Assembly (NCBI GenBank): GCA_015680685.1
Contig: MNCI01018982.1
Span: 9,700 to 39,419 of the forward strand
From: Gnetum montanum
Taxonomy: Eukaryota; Streptophyta; Gnetopsida; Gnetales; Gnetaceae
Direction: 5' to 3'
Length of the DNA: 29,720 nt
Every line of letters starts with the position of its first letter. The stretch's first letter is position 1. Positions 18,736 to 28,264 of this stretch are shown in pieces. The position numbers and the translations under genes were made by a program. The notes beneath the pieces were generated by a model. The model did not search any database. It saw only the letters and a program-made list of their open reading frames with translations, and was not told the origin of the DNA.

Positions 18736-20437
18736 TGTGCTGACCGAAATCGTCGGCGTGAGGCTGGAAGAAAAAAATAAACGCCGAAAGATTGCCGGAG
18801 AGACACAGCCGACCCTGCCTTCGTGTGAGGACAAGCTGGAAAAGAAAATGAAGGCAGAGTGCCTTAGATGGTCTGCACACAAATCAACCAAGGACTTCCT
18901 CGAGCGTAAGCTATGGCCTACGCTGGGGTTATCGTAACTGGTGACGTACAAAATGTAAACAAAGCATGACTGCGACAACATTTGCAGAAAGTGTAAAATA
19001 GATAAAAATAGAGCGAACAATGTAATGGAAGGCAATAATGAATTGTATTATATTGCTTAACAAGAATGTGCACCGGACAAAGCATAGTTACGTATGTGAA
19101 TGGCAAGTCAAGCGCTAAGCCCCAGAGTGATGTGTTTACAGGTGCTTAGATGCTAGGAGTCACGTGTGCCCGAGCGTTCAAAGTTGCCAATCAATGCTCC
19201 CTAAGTTGTCAACCTTCAAAATTGCCAACCCCATTTATGTGAATGGATGGGGTATTTATAAGGTTTGGCTAGGCTCGGGGGTGGAATTCATGGATGGAAT
19301 CAACGGCTAAGAAATGAGAGAAAAACGGATCATGTGACACGTGTTTGTTGGACAGCTGTGTGTGAATTGGATGTGCGTAGGTAAGCTATGTTTTTGACCA
19401 AATGCATTGTATCTTACAGTGTGTGTTGGCTTATGCAAGCTAGCTTACGCCCATAGAAGTAGATACAATTTGGAGTGTGAGAGCTTGACAAGCTCACAAA
19501 TGGTGAAATTTACAAAAATGATAGTGTACAACAAGAGAAATTAACTCTAGCTCGCTTGGAACTCCTCGATCCGTGGATTGACTGTTGCAAGATGCTGATG
19601 TGAGTGGTTTTGTGGCTATTTGAGGCATTTCTGTTTCACAAAAGCTTCCAGCGTGAGTTTATTTTGTCTTGGCATGTCCTTAGTGTGTGTTTGGCATGCT
19701 TTTGAACGGGCGTCATCAGTACTCACGCTGTACTCACGCTGTCAGCATGACCTCAGCGTGACCTGATGAAAATGACACATTTCACACTAATTTTGATCTT
19801 TGAAGCCTGTTCTTTGAATGCAACAATTGCCTGGCTATGATTGACCCTGATAGTGAACTACATGTTGAACACTGAGCTTGAGTGTGTCTTGATTTGAGCC
19901 ACTTTTGGTAGCTCACGCTGGACTCACGTTGTCAGCGTGAGTGACAAAATTTTGTGATTTTGGACCTGAAGTTTAGAATTCTAGAGGCTAGGACTTGAAG
20001 TAGTCATTAATGGACCTTGAGGATGACTTGCACCTTCGAAGTTAGACCGTTTTGACTCGGTTTTAAGGTTCTTGGAGTTGCTCATGCTGTACTCACACTG
20101 CCAACGTGACCTCAGCCTGACCTTAGCATGACCTAAGAAAATTTGTGTAATCTGGCCTGAAATCTAAACTCCTGAATGTTGAAACTTGAAGTGGACAACA
20201 GTGACCCTATGAAGATGACTTGCACCCTCAGATTGGACCATCTTTGACTTGATCTTGAAGTCGTTGGAGTTGCTCACGCCGAGAGCAGGCCCAGCTTGAC
20301 AAGCCCAGCGTGAGTAAGCATGGCTTGACAAGCCCAATGTGAGTTCCATGCCTTAGTCAAATTTTTGCCTCCCAAAAGCTCAAAGGCTTTGAGTTGTTCT
20401 TATTTCATAGTGTTAGGCCGAAATTAGTGGTGTTTCA
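18736..20437 (-). repeat. RE-4 5' LTR (1,702 bp)
   Basis: This is the longer LTR copy, starting TGTGCTGACC and ending TTTCA, with the target duplication ATGAG directly after it. It retains the 119 bp lost from the other LTR (19851-19969) and has a duplicated TACTCACGCTG at 19731-19752. Many AGCGTGA/TCACGCT motifs lie in 19640-20110. The TATA box is at 19253-19260. Confidence 0.93.
19253..19260 (-). promoter_or_regulatory. TATA box in RE-4 5' LTR
   Basis: The minus strand reads CTTATAAATACCCC, identical in the core to 10973-10980. This is the presumed promoter for element transcription. Confidence 0.65.
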
Positions 20438-20442
20438 ATGAG
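20438..20442. repeat. Target-site duplication of RE-4, right copy (ATGAG)
   Basis: It directly follows the LTR end CA at 20436-20437 and equals 10451-10455. Confidence 0.92.
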
Positions 20443-22553
20443 TAGAGATGTGAGTGGTGGAGCCACTTGGAGATACATTTTGTTGGACATAATAACTATA
20501 ATGATTAGGCTGCCTGTGAGGATATTACTATCTTTGTGGTGACATCCCTCATGACTATGGGTTTTGCCATTGCTAATAATACTCTTGAGGTTGAAGTGAA
20601 GCCCCACTTGGATAGTACTATTGTTGATGATAGAGCTATTTATAGTCACTTTTTGGTAAATTTTGGATTTAAGACATAAATCTTGGACTCTTGAAGTTGT
20701 GACATTACATGGAAACAACCCTTAAGATTTTCATATTGGCAAATGTCATAGTCATCATCATTTTATTCCAAGTCTACAACCTTTTCAATTGTACTTGCTT
20801 TTTCCTTTTGCTAATAGTGGTCCCTGCCTACATCTCATTTCTTTCTTTTGTCTCTATCTTTAGCTTTACATTATCTTGCTTTCTCCTTCATAATTTTTGA
20901 TGCCGTTTGGAACTTTTCATTAATTAAATTCCATATTTTATTAACCTTAGCCAAAATTTCAATGATTGATTTTTGGAGTTGCAAGGTTTTTCTTTATATC
21001 ATTTTCTCTAATGGTGCCTTCTCATTTGGTTTAGAAAGATGGACCTCCTTTTTGTAAAGAGAGGGATCCTTATAGTACTCTTTTGCACTCTCTTCTTTCT
21101 TGAGTTCTCCTTCCTTCCTTACCACTTGATCAATTAGCCTATGAATTTAATGGATCCTCATGTCTAAAAGTCTTCCTTGGGTGTAGACCCTAAGGGTTTT
21201 TCTTATCTTGGTTCTGAGTCCATCTAGGCTATGGCATAGTTGTTTCCTTTGAGAGAAGCCATGGCCTCTACATCTATGTAGCAAAGAGAATATTTTCCCA
21301 AGGCTACATCAAGGGATTCATAATTACCTTGCTTCCATTCCTAGATCCACTTTCTCAAGTTGGACACTTTAGAGTACATCTGAAACTTCTTGTTGAATAG
21401 CTCCAACATTGTACTTCATCTTTTGATAGATTCTAGTTTCAATGACCAATATCAACTTTCTGCTTCTTGGATGAGTATCTTAGGGAAGAGTTGCAGCTTT
21501 TGCCACTCATTCTATATATATTTTTAGGATGCAAAGATCATGGAAGGCTTGCAAATGATGTTGTGGGTCTACATGGTAGTCTCCTTCAAACTTAGAAATT
21601 TTGTTCATGTCTAGCTATTTGATTTAGTTGTCCCTTTGATGCCTGCTTGAGATTTGGACTGGCTTGCTAATGTTGATTATACTTCTTGTAGTAAGTAAAG
21701 GTTCATCATAATCATCATGGTCCTTGTCATGATTATGTTTTCATTGATGTTGCCTATTATACCTTCAATCATGTTGGTGTCTTACTTCTCTATTACATAC
21801 ACCATCTCTTCTACCATCCCTACGATGGTCTCATTTTGTCATTTCCACTAGGTCTTCTATCATTGCCCCTCTTGTTGTGGCCATGCTTACCCTTGTTAGA
21901 GCTTGACGATGATGGAGAATAAGGAGAATTGTGTTGATTTGCTTTCTATCCATGACCCCTTTGATTCTCTCTAGATGGCGTGCTAGAATACCTATGCTTA
22001 GAGATCCCTCGTGTGTTGGATCTTGTTCTTTCTTTCCCTTGGTTACTTGCCAAGGCTAAATATAGTCATGGATTGTTCATGTCATCTACATTAGGGGGAG
22101 GAGAATTTTGGCTATGGGATTAGCTAGATTGGTAGTTTGTATTCTTCTTTTTTGACTATGATGTTAGTGGGATGGTAGTTCCCTTCCCCTTGGTGGCTTC
22201 ATTTTGTGCTCTTATGAAACAATCCTTTCTTGGGTTTTAGTGGGTTTTTAGGGCTTGGACAACTCATTAGCCACATTGTAGTTTGGAGCAATTGCTTCAA
22301 GTCCCACCTTCATGATCTTGCTATAAGCGTAGATGAAATTGAAGGAGGCAACATCATGTTGCCTTCCAAGTTCCTCCATCGTTATTGTTCATCTTGGTAA
22401 AGGACGAAAGTGAAGTTTGGATAGTAATGATCTGGATGCTAGTAGATAACTTTTATTTGTTATGACACCTTGTCTCAATTCTTAATAGTTTTGTTATTTC
22501 TTTGTGCTAAGTCATTAGCAAGTAGGGAAATTTTCCATGCGAGAAGAAGACAT
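20443..22553 (-). pseudogene. RE-3 gag, decayed
   Basis: The start is placed at ATG 22551-22553 (MSSSRMENFP), matching MSFSS of RE-2. Readable parts on the minus strand: DEQ.RW.NLEGN..LPP (about 22360-22400), an Arg/Ser/His-rich linker (21640-22020), the capsid segment SLLHRCRGHGFSQRKQL with TLRVYTQGRLLDM (about 21160-21290), and zinc-like YDICQYENLKGC (20715-20750). A Pro/Tyr-type linker then meets RE-4. The first Cys and the His of the zinc motif are lost (Tyr, Asn), whereas the second Cys, lost in RE-2, is present. Stops are frequent. Hydrophobic plus-strand frames at 20709-21057 are shadows of this gene. Confidence 0.72.
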
Positions 22554-22916
22554 CTTTTAATTATTGAGTATGCTTCAATAAAATAATATTATTTCTAAGT
22601 GATAAATCATTTCGCACTCTAACATCAAACTATCTAAATCACTAGATCCTATGCCTAGTCATATAGATCACAAGTATTCATGCACAACCTGGTTGAACTC
22701 CATGGATTGGACTAGCATAGGTATTTAGATAGCTTGGCGACAGATCGTTAGTCATTATCTTTCCAATCACACTTATGTGAGCTAGTTTATATGGTTAAGT
22801 GTGACTAAATATTAAAATTGCATAAATATTGGATTCATTTGTGGAGCAAAATTTTGCTACTCAAGCATTTTAAATAAACAAAATTATCTAATAAATGCTT
22901 TTATCTAGATCTAGTT

Positions 22917-22934
22917 CATAACAATATTTTAAAT
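22917..22934. repeat. SINE target-site duplication, left copy
   Basis: CATAACAATATTTTAAAT matches 17 of 18 bases of 23092-23109. Confidence 0.7.
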
Positions 22935-23091
22935 AATGAGGTATTAGGCTAGTGGTAAGACACTTGATTTGGAACCTTCAGGTCATGGGTCTGATTACTG
23001 TAGATAATGCTAAGTTATATAAAGTTCTTCTAATTGAATTATATATTTTGAGGTGTACCTATGTTTTACTTATTTTAGGTTCCAAACTATC
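22935..23091 (+). mobile_element. tRNA-derived SINE (157 bp)
   Basis: The head starts GAGGTATTAGGCTAGTGG at 22938 with an A-box-like TAGGCTAGTGG at tRNA position 8 (22945-22955) and a B-box-like GGTCTGATTAC (22988-22998; 8 of 11 bases of GGTTCGATTCC), 32 bp apart. The body is unrelated to tRNA and ends before CATAATAATATTTTAAAT, a near-perfect repeat of the 18 bp before the head. An internal pol III promoter, short length and a long target duplication are what plant SINEs show. It moves using enzymes of LINEs and carries no gene. It sits within the RE-3 LTR, so it inserted later than RE-3. Confidence 0.72.
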
Positions 23092-23109
23092 CATAATAAT
23101 ATTTTAAAT
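23092..23109. repeat. SINE target-site duplication, right copy
   Basis: CATAATAATATTTTAAAT differs from 22917-22934 by one transition. The local DNA is AT-rich, so the exact limits are approximate. Confidence 0.7.
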
Positions 23110-23235
23110 TCAATTTAATTACATTTCAATTGAGTTTATAATAATATTTTACATTTAATTTCAATGTCCACTTTGGTGCGGTTCCCCTATCTTTTTATCG
23201 TAAAGTACATAAAAATTTAAGTGATGAACTGCTGA

Positions 23236-23628
23236 ATTAACTCATTGCCCAAGGAACACAGCATTGATGGTGATTTGATTTCAATGGATTTTGACTCCCA
23301 AAGGCAAAACAAAGTCCGCAACAAAGTTAATTTGAAGCGGCAAAAAATTGAACATATCGTGAGGGTGGGTCAAGGTAGTAGGACCGTAAAAAACTGTTGT
23401 CGATAGAGGCGAGCAACCAAGGAAACCCTCCGACGTGAAGCATCTGCATTAGAAAGAGCAAATGCGCAAATGCAATACGCTACAGAAACGACTTTTTATG
23501 TCCGGAAGCAAAAGCATCGAAATTCAGCTAAACGATCGAAATCCATGGGAATCTATGGCAAAATGAACATAACATATCATTATGGTACGATGATTCTCAG
23601 AACACTCCTCGAAATCGGCGAAAAACCA
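23236..23628 (+). other. CpG-rich open stretch with one stop, possible decayed coding segment
   Basis: One plus frame is open from 23236 to 23403, meets TAG at 23404-23406, and is open again to TGA at 23629-23631. The second part reads RRATKETLRREASALERANA, then QMQYATETTFYVRKQKHRNS, with a helical, charged, coiled-coil-like look. The DNA (23390-23560) keeps many CpG dinucleotides, unlike the surrounding decayed elements. TAG at 23404 could also be part of a splice acceptor (CGATAG). No homologue comes to mind. A 63-codon minus frame over 23524-23715 is an alternative but looks less coding-like. Confidence 0.25.
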
Positions 23629-23631
23629 TGA

Positions 23632-24480
23632 AATTATGACTGAAAAGGAAACAATGAAATAAACACACGAATAAAGCAATCTACACATGCAAAGCAATAC
23701 CCAAATCCCATACAAACAGATCTAAAAAAGTTAAACAAAACCAATTCAACGTTGAATATGCAAAAAAGCATTGAAACAGATAGGAAAACATACTAATTTA
23801 ACTCACTCAAAACAACAAAAGCACTAATCTTTAAGGAAATCACTAATCTTCAAGCAAATCACAAACCTAGTCATATGCTTTCGTATAGCCACACATATAA
23901 ACCAGCAAACCTCCACACACTGCCACAAGCTTGGGCTTCCATGTCCAAAAAATGAATGTCAAAATTTTATGAAAAATCTTAAGAAAAATTAAATGTAACA
24001 AAACTAACTAAACTTCTAAAATTAATATTATAATAAAAACAATCTTCGTTCCAAAGCTCATGTAATGTACTTAAGTTTGAAAAAATCAATAACTCATCAT
24101 GAAATCATGAGATAAAGGAAATGCTACATGCCATATCAATTAATTATTAAAATAACATAATATGTTCACCTAAAAATTAGCCTTGCCATCACATCTCTCC
24201 CATGCCCGTACCATAGCCTTTATGAGAATGTGCCATACCCATCTATCAGATTAATTCATACTAAGCTAATAATACTTAATTAAATAATGCATAATATTAA
24301 AATATACATAAGATCAAATATAAAGTTAAAAATGCTAATCAACAAGCATATCTAAAACATAAACAAGCACAAGCATATAGATAAATATACTAACCTAAAC
24401 ATCCAAAATACCAGAGCTCTCTTAAGCAGGAGTGAGTGCCCCTTATAGCATATTGGCACTATCAGGATACAAAAGTTGTA
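23632..24480. other. AT-rich intergenic stretch, nothing recognised
   Basis: Sequence is A-rich and without long frames in either strand. There is no repeat family that I can match within this window. Confidence 0.5.
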
Positions 24481-24539
24481 ATAGAAACAAAGATGTAGTA
24501 TGTAAATTATGGACTAATTGACCACAATTGTTGATCTTT

Positions 24540-25005
24540 TCAGGCTAGACAATCTACATCTACAATGCTTTTTTCTTTTTCTTTATTTGTGTTGTTTTGT
24601 CTTGGTTTGTTTTAGGTGACTTATAATGCACTTTAGTTTCATGCAAATGATGAACATTCATAACAACTCTGATCAGAATACAGGGGTACATACAAGCAAA
24701 TTTTATGTAAATAGGAGCACATCGGAGCATTCAGAGGCCATTTTACTGAGACAGGCAACTGCTGGAGCACCTGCCGCAACGTTCTTTCTCACATCTACAG
24801 AAATATCTGTATACAGACTAATGACAACTTCAACAAACTGTAAAGAAGCAGCAAATTTTCCCAAAAGAAACAAGGTCAATGGAATCTGAGGATTAAGTTT
24901 GCTACTTTGAATATCAAATTCTGAGAATTTAATTTTCATGTCCTATTGTATGTTATGCTACAAACTGTAGGGTAAAATAGATAAGTGGCACTATCAAATT
25001 TGCAC
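24540..25005. other. Splice-acceptor-like site and overlapping short ORFs, identity unknown
   Basis: A long T-rich tract (24565-24615) ends TTTTAG, a good plus-strand acceptor. It is followed by a plus frame of 87 codons (24626-24889). The opposite strand (24703-24939) is open for 78 codons, and its 3' part, FLLGKFAASLQFVEVVISLY, TDISVDVRKNVAAGAPAVAC and LSKMASECSDVLL, looks more protein-like, with a possible minus acceptor TCCTCAG near 24890. Both cannot be coding. I recognise neither. It may be an old pseudogene exon. Confidence 0.2.
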
Positions 25006-25133
25006 GTCACTATAACCTTTAGAACCCATGATACGTATATCAACTCTGTTTTTACATAACTGCTTTCAAGTCACTATAACCTTTAGAACCCATGATACGT
25101 ATATCAACTCTGTTTTTACATAACTGCTTTCAA
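25006..25133. repeat. Perfect 64-bp tandem duplication
   Basis: Units 25006-25069 and 25070-25133 are identical, beginning GTCACTATAACC and ending GCTTTCAA, head to tail. There is no ORF. Absence of any mismatch in an otherwise decayed window implies recent origin or an assembly artefact. Confidence 0.95.
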
Positions 25134-26300
25134 GTGATGTCATTTCAAATAGCAATAAATTTCAGTCGCTTGTGCACGATTCATCTCATCGATGAAAATA
25201 ATACTATTAAGTTATTAGCTGGAAATGTTTTTGCTTGTAACGTGTATCCATAGAATACATGGTATGCTTACTTTCTACTGGTCATGATAAAGATGTATAT
25301 GTTACAAAGAGATAGAGATTTTATTAATTTTGGATGAAGGTCATGTTACATGTCATTGCATTTTAATTAGCAGCTTTTACAATTTTAAAAGGTCAATACT
25401 TCTTTCTTTGGTAAATGTTCTAGGAGGCAATCTTTCATTTTTGCCATAATTTTGAAATCATGAACATGAATAGCTTCGGTAATAAATATGATAGTCTATT
25501 TACAAACTATATTTATAACCTATTAGTTTATGCTTTTTTTCTTCTAAGGTTAAAGAATGAATAATAACTTAATATATTAATTTATCTTATATAGGTGGTG
25601 AATAACTGAAACTGAGACAGATCCTATTACATTTCTGCTAGTTAAAAATAAAGACAGACTCTACAAATTGACTAAAAACCAATGAGGTCAGCAAAACAAA
25701 TCTTACAAATTTTCTGCTCTAATATTATATTACTATATCAAATAAGCAATCATATCACAAAAAATTATTTTAAAAAATTTATCTTATAAGATACCATTAA
25801 AGATGAGGAAAATTTCTCAATGACTGGATCATGAGCTTTGTTTTAACCATTGGATATTACTAGAAACAACGGTTATTGTGCCGAGGATACGCGCGACCGT
25901 AGAGCTTTTACGAAGAAAGGGTAAACAAGAACGGGAAAGAAACATGTACAACATAATTAGGCATTTTGTCATGCTCTAAAATGACCAGCTTTATGAATAT
26001 ATTATCATCATGATACATTTGTTGGTGTAAATAATCTGGTAACAAAACCTCAGCATACCTCCAAGTTAAAAGCTTAGAGTCCAGTGGAATGTGCGTACCT
26101 TCGAGCTTTTGATGTTGCTTTCTGACTTGGGAACAATATTTTTGTCTCGTTTTTCCCTATATGACATCAAGGCTTTTTAATAATAAGATCTTCTTAGCAT
26201 TTTTTAACATGCTCTCTCCTAACACAAGAAAGCCATATGTCACAGAATAAGTCAGTTCTTCTTATCGAATTTCTTTACATCTTGCCGTTTAATTTCTTGA
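25134..26300. other. AT-rich intergenic stretch
   Basis: No genes or repeats are recognised. A short CpG-rich island with GAGGATACGCGCGACCGTAG (25881-25900) stands out from its AT-rich surroundings. Confidence 0.5.
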
Positions 26301-26301
26301 G

Positions 26302-26426
26302 ATCGCATCTATGGCTGCCAAAACGCAAGTCACAAATCTCATGACAAAGGTTCAAGCTAAACCTCTTTGCCATCGCATCTATGGCCGGCAAAATATAAGT
26401 CAGGACAAAGCTGAACCTCTTTGCCA
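26302..26426. repeat. Degenerate tandem duplication (69 and 55 bp)
   Basis: Unit 1 (26302-26370) and unit 2 (26372-26426) both start ATCGCATCTATGGC and end AACCTCTTTGCC. Unit 2 lacks about 14 bp in the middle. The duplication lies inside an open plus-strand frame. Confidence 0.8.
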
Positions 26427-26631
26427 TGAACATTTTAGGAGTGGACATTCCTGCATTGAACCCATAACCTCTCCACTAAAAAACCAGCCATTCACTTTTA
26501 AAATTAAGAATCTTCCCCAGATCAAGAAGCTGTCTGTCCACTTTTGCCGTATTAACCATTGTCCATATCATCGTAGGTTCACACAAACGAGTCTTACGTG
26601 GCGGGGCTACAGCGTCTACTTTATCCTCTAG
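26311..26631 (+). CDS. Hypothetical 106-codon ORF containing the duplication
   Basis: I do not recognise this ORF. The ATG at 26311 lies in the repeat unit; the frame reads through both units, giving KPLCH and EPLCH near matching ends, although the units differ by a non-multiple-of-three indel, so only the ends align in protein. The rest is Ser/Thr/Ile-rich with no membrane segment or domain that I see. A minus frame of 67 codons (26476-26679) overlaps its 3' half. No promoter, splice context or neighbour supports expression. Chance is quite possible. Confidence 0.2.
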   Translation: MAAKTQVTNLMTKVQAKPLCHRIYGRQNISQDKAEPLCHEHFRSGHSCIEPITSPLKNQPFTFKIKNLPQIKKLSVHFCRINHCPYHRRFTQTSLTWRGYSVYFIL

Positions 26632-27275
26632 GATCACGGTATCCGTCTTTTTCTCCCCACATTGGCAACAAAAAAACAATCATGAACCATGACAAGCGGT
26701 AACACAAAACAAAGCGAATACGATAACTAGCTTATGTTTTTATGTGTATGATGAATTTTGCACCATTTTCATTTAGGATGTAAAAAGTGACAATCTCTTC
26801 CATGGCTTGGTTCATGACAGAAGTACTTTTTTGTCGATCCAAGTGGAATTGTTAGTTCAAACGTAAAAGAACAACCCAACTACAAGGCAGACCACCTTTG
26901 AGAGAAAAGAGTAAAAAAAAAACAATGTGGAAGTTAGTGTTATAGTGTGATCTTTGAAAGTACCACATAACATTACTTTTGAATCCTAAGTCAAGGAAAA
27001 GAGAGTGGATTTAAGATGGATTAAACTTTAGACTTTATAGCATTTGCAAGTGTAACATAAGTGCATAGCATATCATCGTTCAAATGTTTAAAGGGTAGTA
27101 TGTAAGTCTTCAATATTTATAGAAGTCACAAAACTAAAACCATAAATAAGGCTAGCATACACATATCTAGCCTTAAGATGTGTTTTTACTCTAACACATT
27201 TAACCCTAGGCCCCTGTATAGAAGGGGTAGACCTAAGCCTCAAAGCCAAAACCCCAAAGCAAACCTACATATCCT
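26632..27275. other. Intergenic stretch before RE-5
   Basis: AT-rich, with no frame or repeat recognised. If the RE-5 LTR is longer than inferred, its start could lie in here. Confidence 0.5.
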
Positions 27276-27399
27276 TGTGAAGTTGTTCACAAGTGATGAG
27301 AACAGTTACTCTAGCGGTTTATTCTAATTATTAGAGTGGCAGTTTCTCTAAAATTAGAGTGGTAGTTTTTCTAATTATTAGAGTAGTTGCTCCCAAACT

Positions 27400-27407
27400 T
27401 ATAAATA
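27400..27407 (+). promoter_or_regulatory. TATA box of RE-5 LTR
   Basis: CTTATAAATACAATGCC matches the plant TATA consensus and lies about 120 bp into the LTR, directly after the AT-palindrome repeats. Confidence 0.65.
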
Positions 27408-27571
27408 CAATGCCCAGGCACACAATTTAGAGAAGAAGTCTGGGAAGGAAGTCTTTTAGAAGTCTTTTAGGAGTCAAGTTAGAGTATTTTCCAAGTGCCT
27501 GCAGCAGGAGGTCTAAGTGTGGACGGATCTTTATTCAAGCATTGTGTACCTGAGCACACCATGTGTATGGC

Positions 27572-27577
27572 AATAAA
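27572..27577 (+). terminator. Polyadenylation signal of RE-5 LTR
   Basis: AATAAA lies about 165 bp after the TATA box and just after ACCTGAGCAC, the same pair as in the RE-2 LTR. Confidence 0.5.
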
Positions 27578-28129
27578 GACAAGCTCTTGGATTCATCCTT
27601 GCAGCACTTGAGATTTGTTTTCTTACTCATTTCCTTTATTTTATTTTCTTCTACATTTATTTTATTTTATTTTATGCACTTTACATTTCTGTTATTAGCA
27701 CACACAGTACGATCACTTTGAGCATGCGTGTAACACTTGGTAACTCAGTAACGATTAGCGTTTGGTAATCCCAGTAGTGTTGCACTGGTTTAGGATGTGT
27801 ACGACAAGTGAAAACGGATACTGGCGTTAGGATTAGTTTAAAGCCTAGTTAATCATTAGTTAAGTTAAATTAGTTACTTAGTTATTTTTCTCTCTCCCCC
27901 CTTATTAGGAGTAGGACATAAAAACATAAAAGCTATAAAAATCATATGCCTCAAACTTACTTAACCATACAATCATGACATACATGTAAGTTTGGAAAGA
28001 CAATGATCAACCAACCCGTCCTTGTTCAACAAAGGTGCATAGGCACTTAGTCCTTGGAATTCGATCAAATCGTGCGTAAAATGCTTGTATTTGTATGGTT
28101 GAGCATAGGGGTACCTCGCTGCTCATCAG

Positions 28130-28147
28130 TAGCGCCATTGTTGGGGA
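28130..28147 (+). other. RE-5 primer-binding site (tRNA-Asp type)
   Basis: TAGCGCCATTGTTGGGGA matches 14 of 18 bases of the tRNA-Asp complement TGGCGCCGTTGCCGGGGA, and all differences are transitions. One base separates it from the LTR. Confidence 0.85.
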
Positions 28148-28264
28148 CTTAGTTGTTTGTGCGCTAACTAGAACATAGGAAATTATTCACATCGTTGGAA
28201 TGAACCCTTAGGGTTGATTGAGGAAATAATAAACAAGAGTACATTGCATACTAAACAGTCAAAT

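Larger units (their letters stand above)
10456..20437 (-). mobile_element. RE-4: Tat/Ogre-like Ty3/Gypsy retrotransposon, complete ends, pol largely deleted
   Basis: Two direct long repeats, 10456-12007 and 18736-20437, both begin TGTGCTGACC and end TTTCA, and are flanked by the duplication ATGAG. Inside, on the minus strand: 5' leader with a 28-bp minisatellite, gag, protease, a repeat array, an integrase tail, a second repeat array, a 3' region and a purine-rich tract against the 3' LTR. Long LTRs, a zinc motif of the form CEYHQ..GHRTDY followed by a DIQHMIDRG-type helix, and tandem arrays near the 3' end are traits of the Tat/Ogre lineage. RT, RNase H and the integrase core are missing, so it is non-autonomous. 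It lies inside the linker region of RE-3, which continues on both sides. Confidence 0.93.
20438..23230 (-). mobile_element. RE-3: Athila-like element, 5' part, interrupted by RE-4 and a SINE
   Basis: From high to low coordinates on the minus strand it holds LTR-related sequence (about 22640-23230, with a SINE at 22935-23091) and gag from ATG 22553, which continues past RE-4 into 10188-10455. It is the same family as RE-2: the capsid segment, the zinc-like motif and the leader all align. The PBS is not readable between 22560 and 22640, where RE-2 has it, so it seems deleted. The right end is uncertain because the LTR similarity fades near 23200. Confidence 0.75.
22640..23230 (-). repeat. RE-3 5' LTR remnant
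   Basis: Segments such as CAATCACACTTATGTGAGCTA (22764 on) with TGGTTAAGTGTGACT align with CAATTACACTTGTGATG and TATGATTAAGTGTAACT of the RE-2 LTR (about 9420-9465). The similarity is patchy, AT-rich and split by the SINE. Neither end is exact. Confidence 0.45.
27276..28128 (+). repeat. RE-5 5' LTR
   Basis: The right end is exact (GCTCATCA, one base before the PBS). The left end TGTGAAGTTG at 27276 is inferred from the TG rule and a length similar to the RE-2 LTR. It contains TCTAATTATTAGA-type palindromic repeats in U3 (27310-27390), ACCTGAGCAC followed by AATAAAG, and TTGGTAATCCCAGTAGTGTT, all but the first shared with RE-2. Confidence 0.72.

Noticed and set aside
20709-21057. Hydrophobic plus-strand ORFs suggesting a membrane protein
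   Set aside because: They are antisense to Lys/Glu/Asn-rich RE-3 gag, which gives Phe/Leu/Ile-rich shadows.
22938-23010. Functional tRNA gene
   Set aside because: The B box is degenerate, no cloverleaf can be drawn with paired acceptor ends, and target duplications mark it as a SINE.
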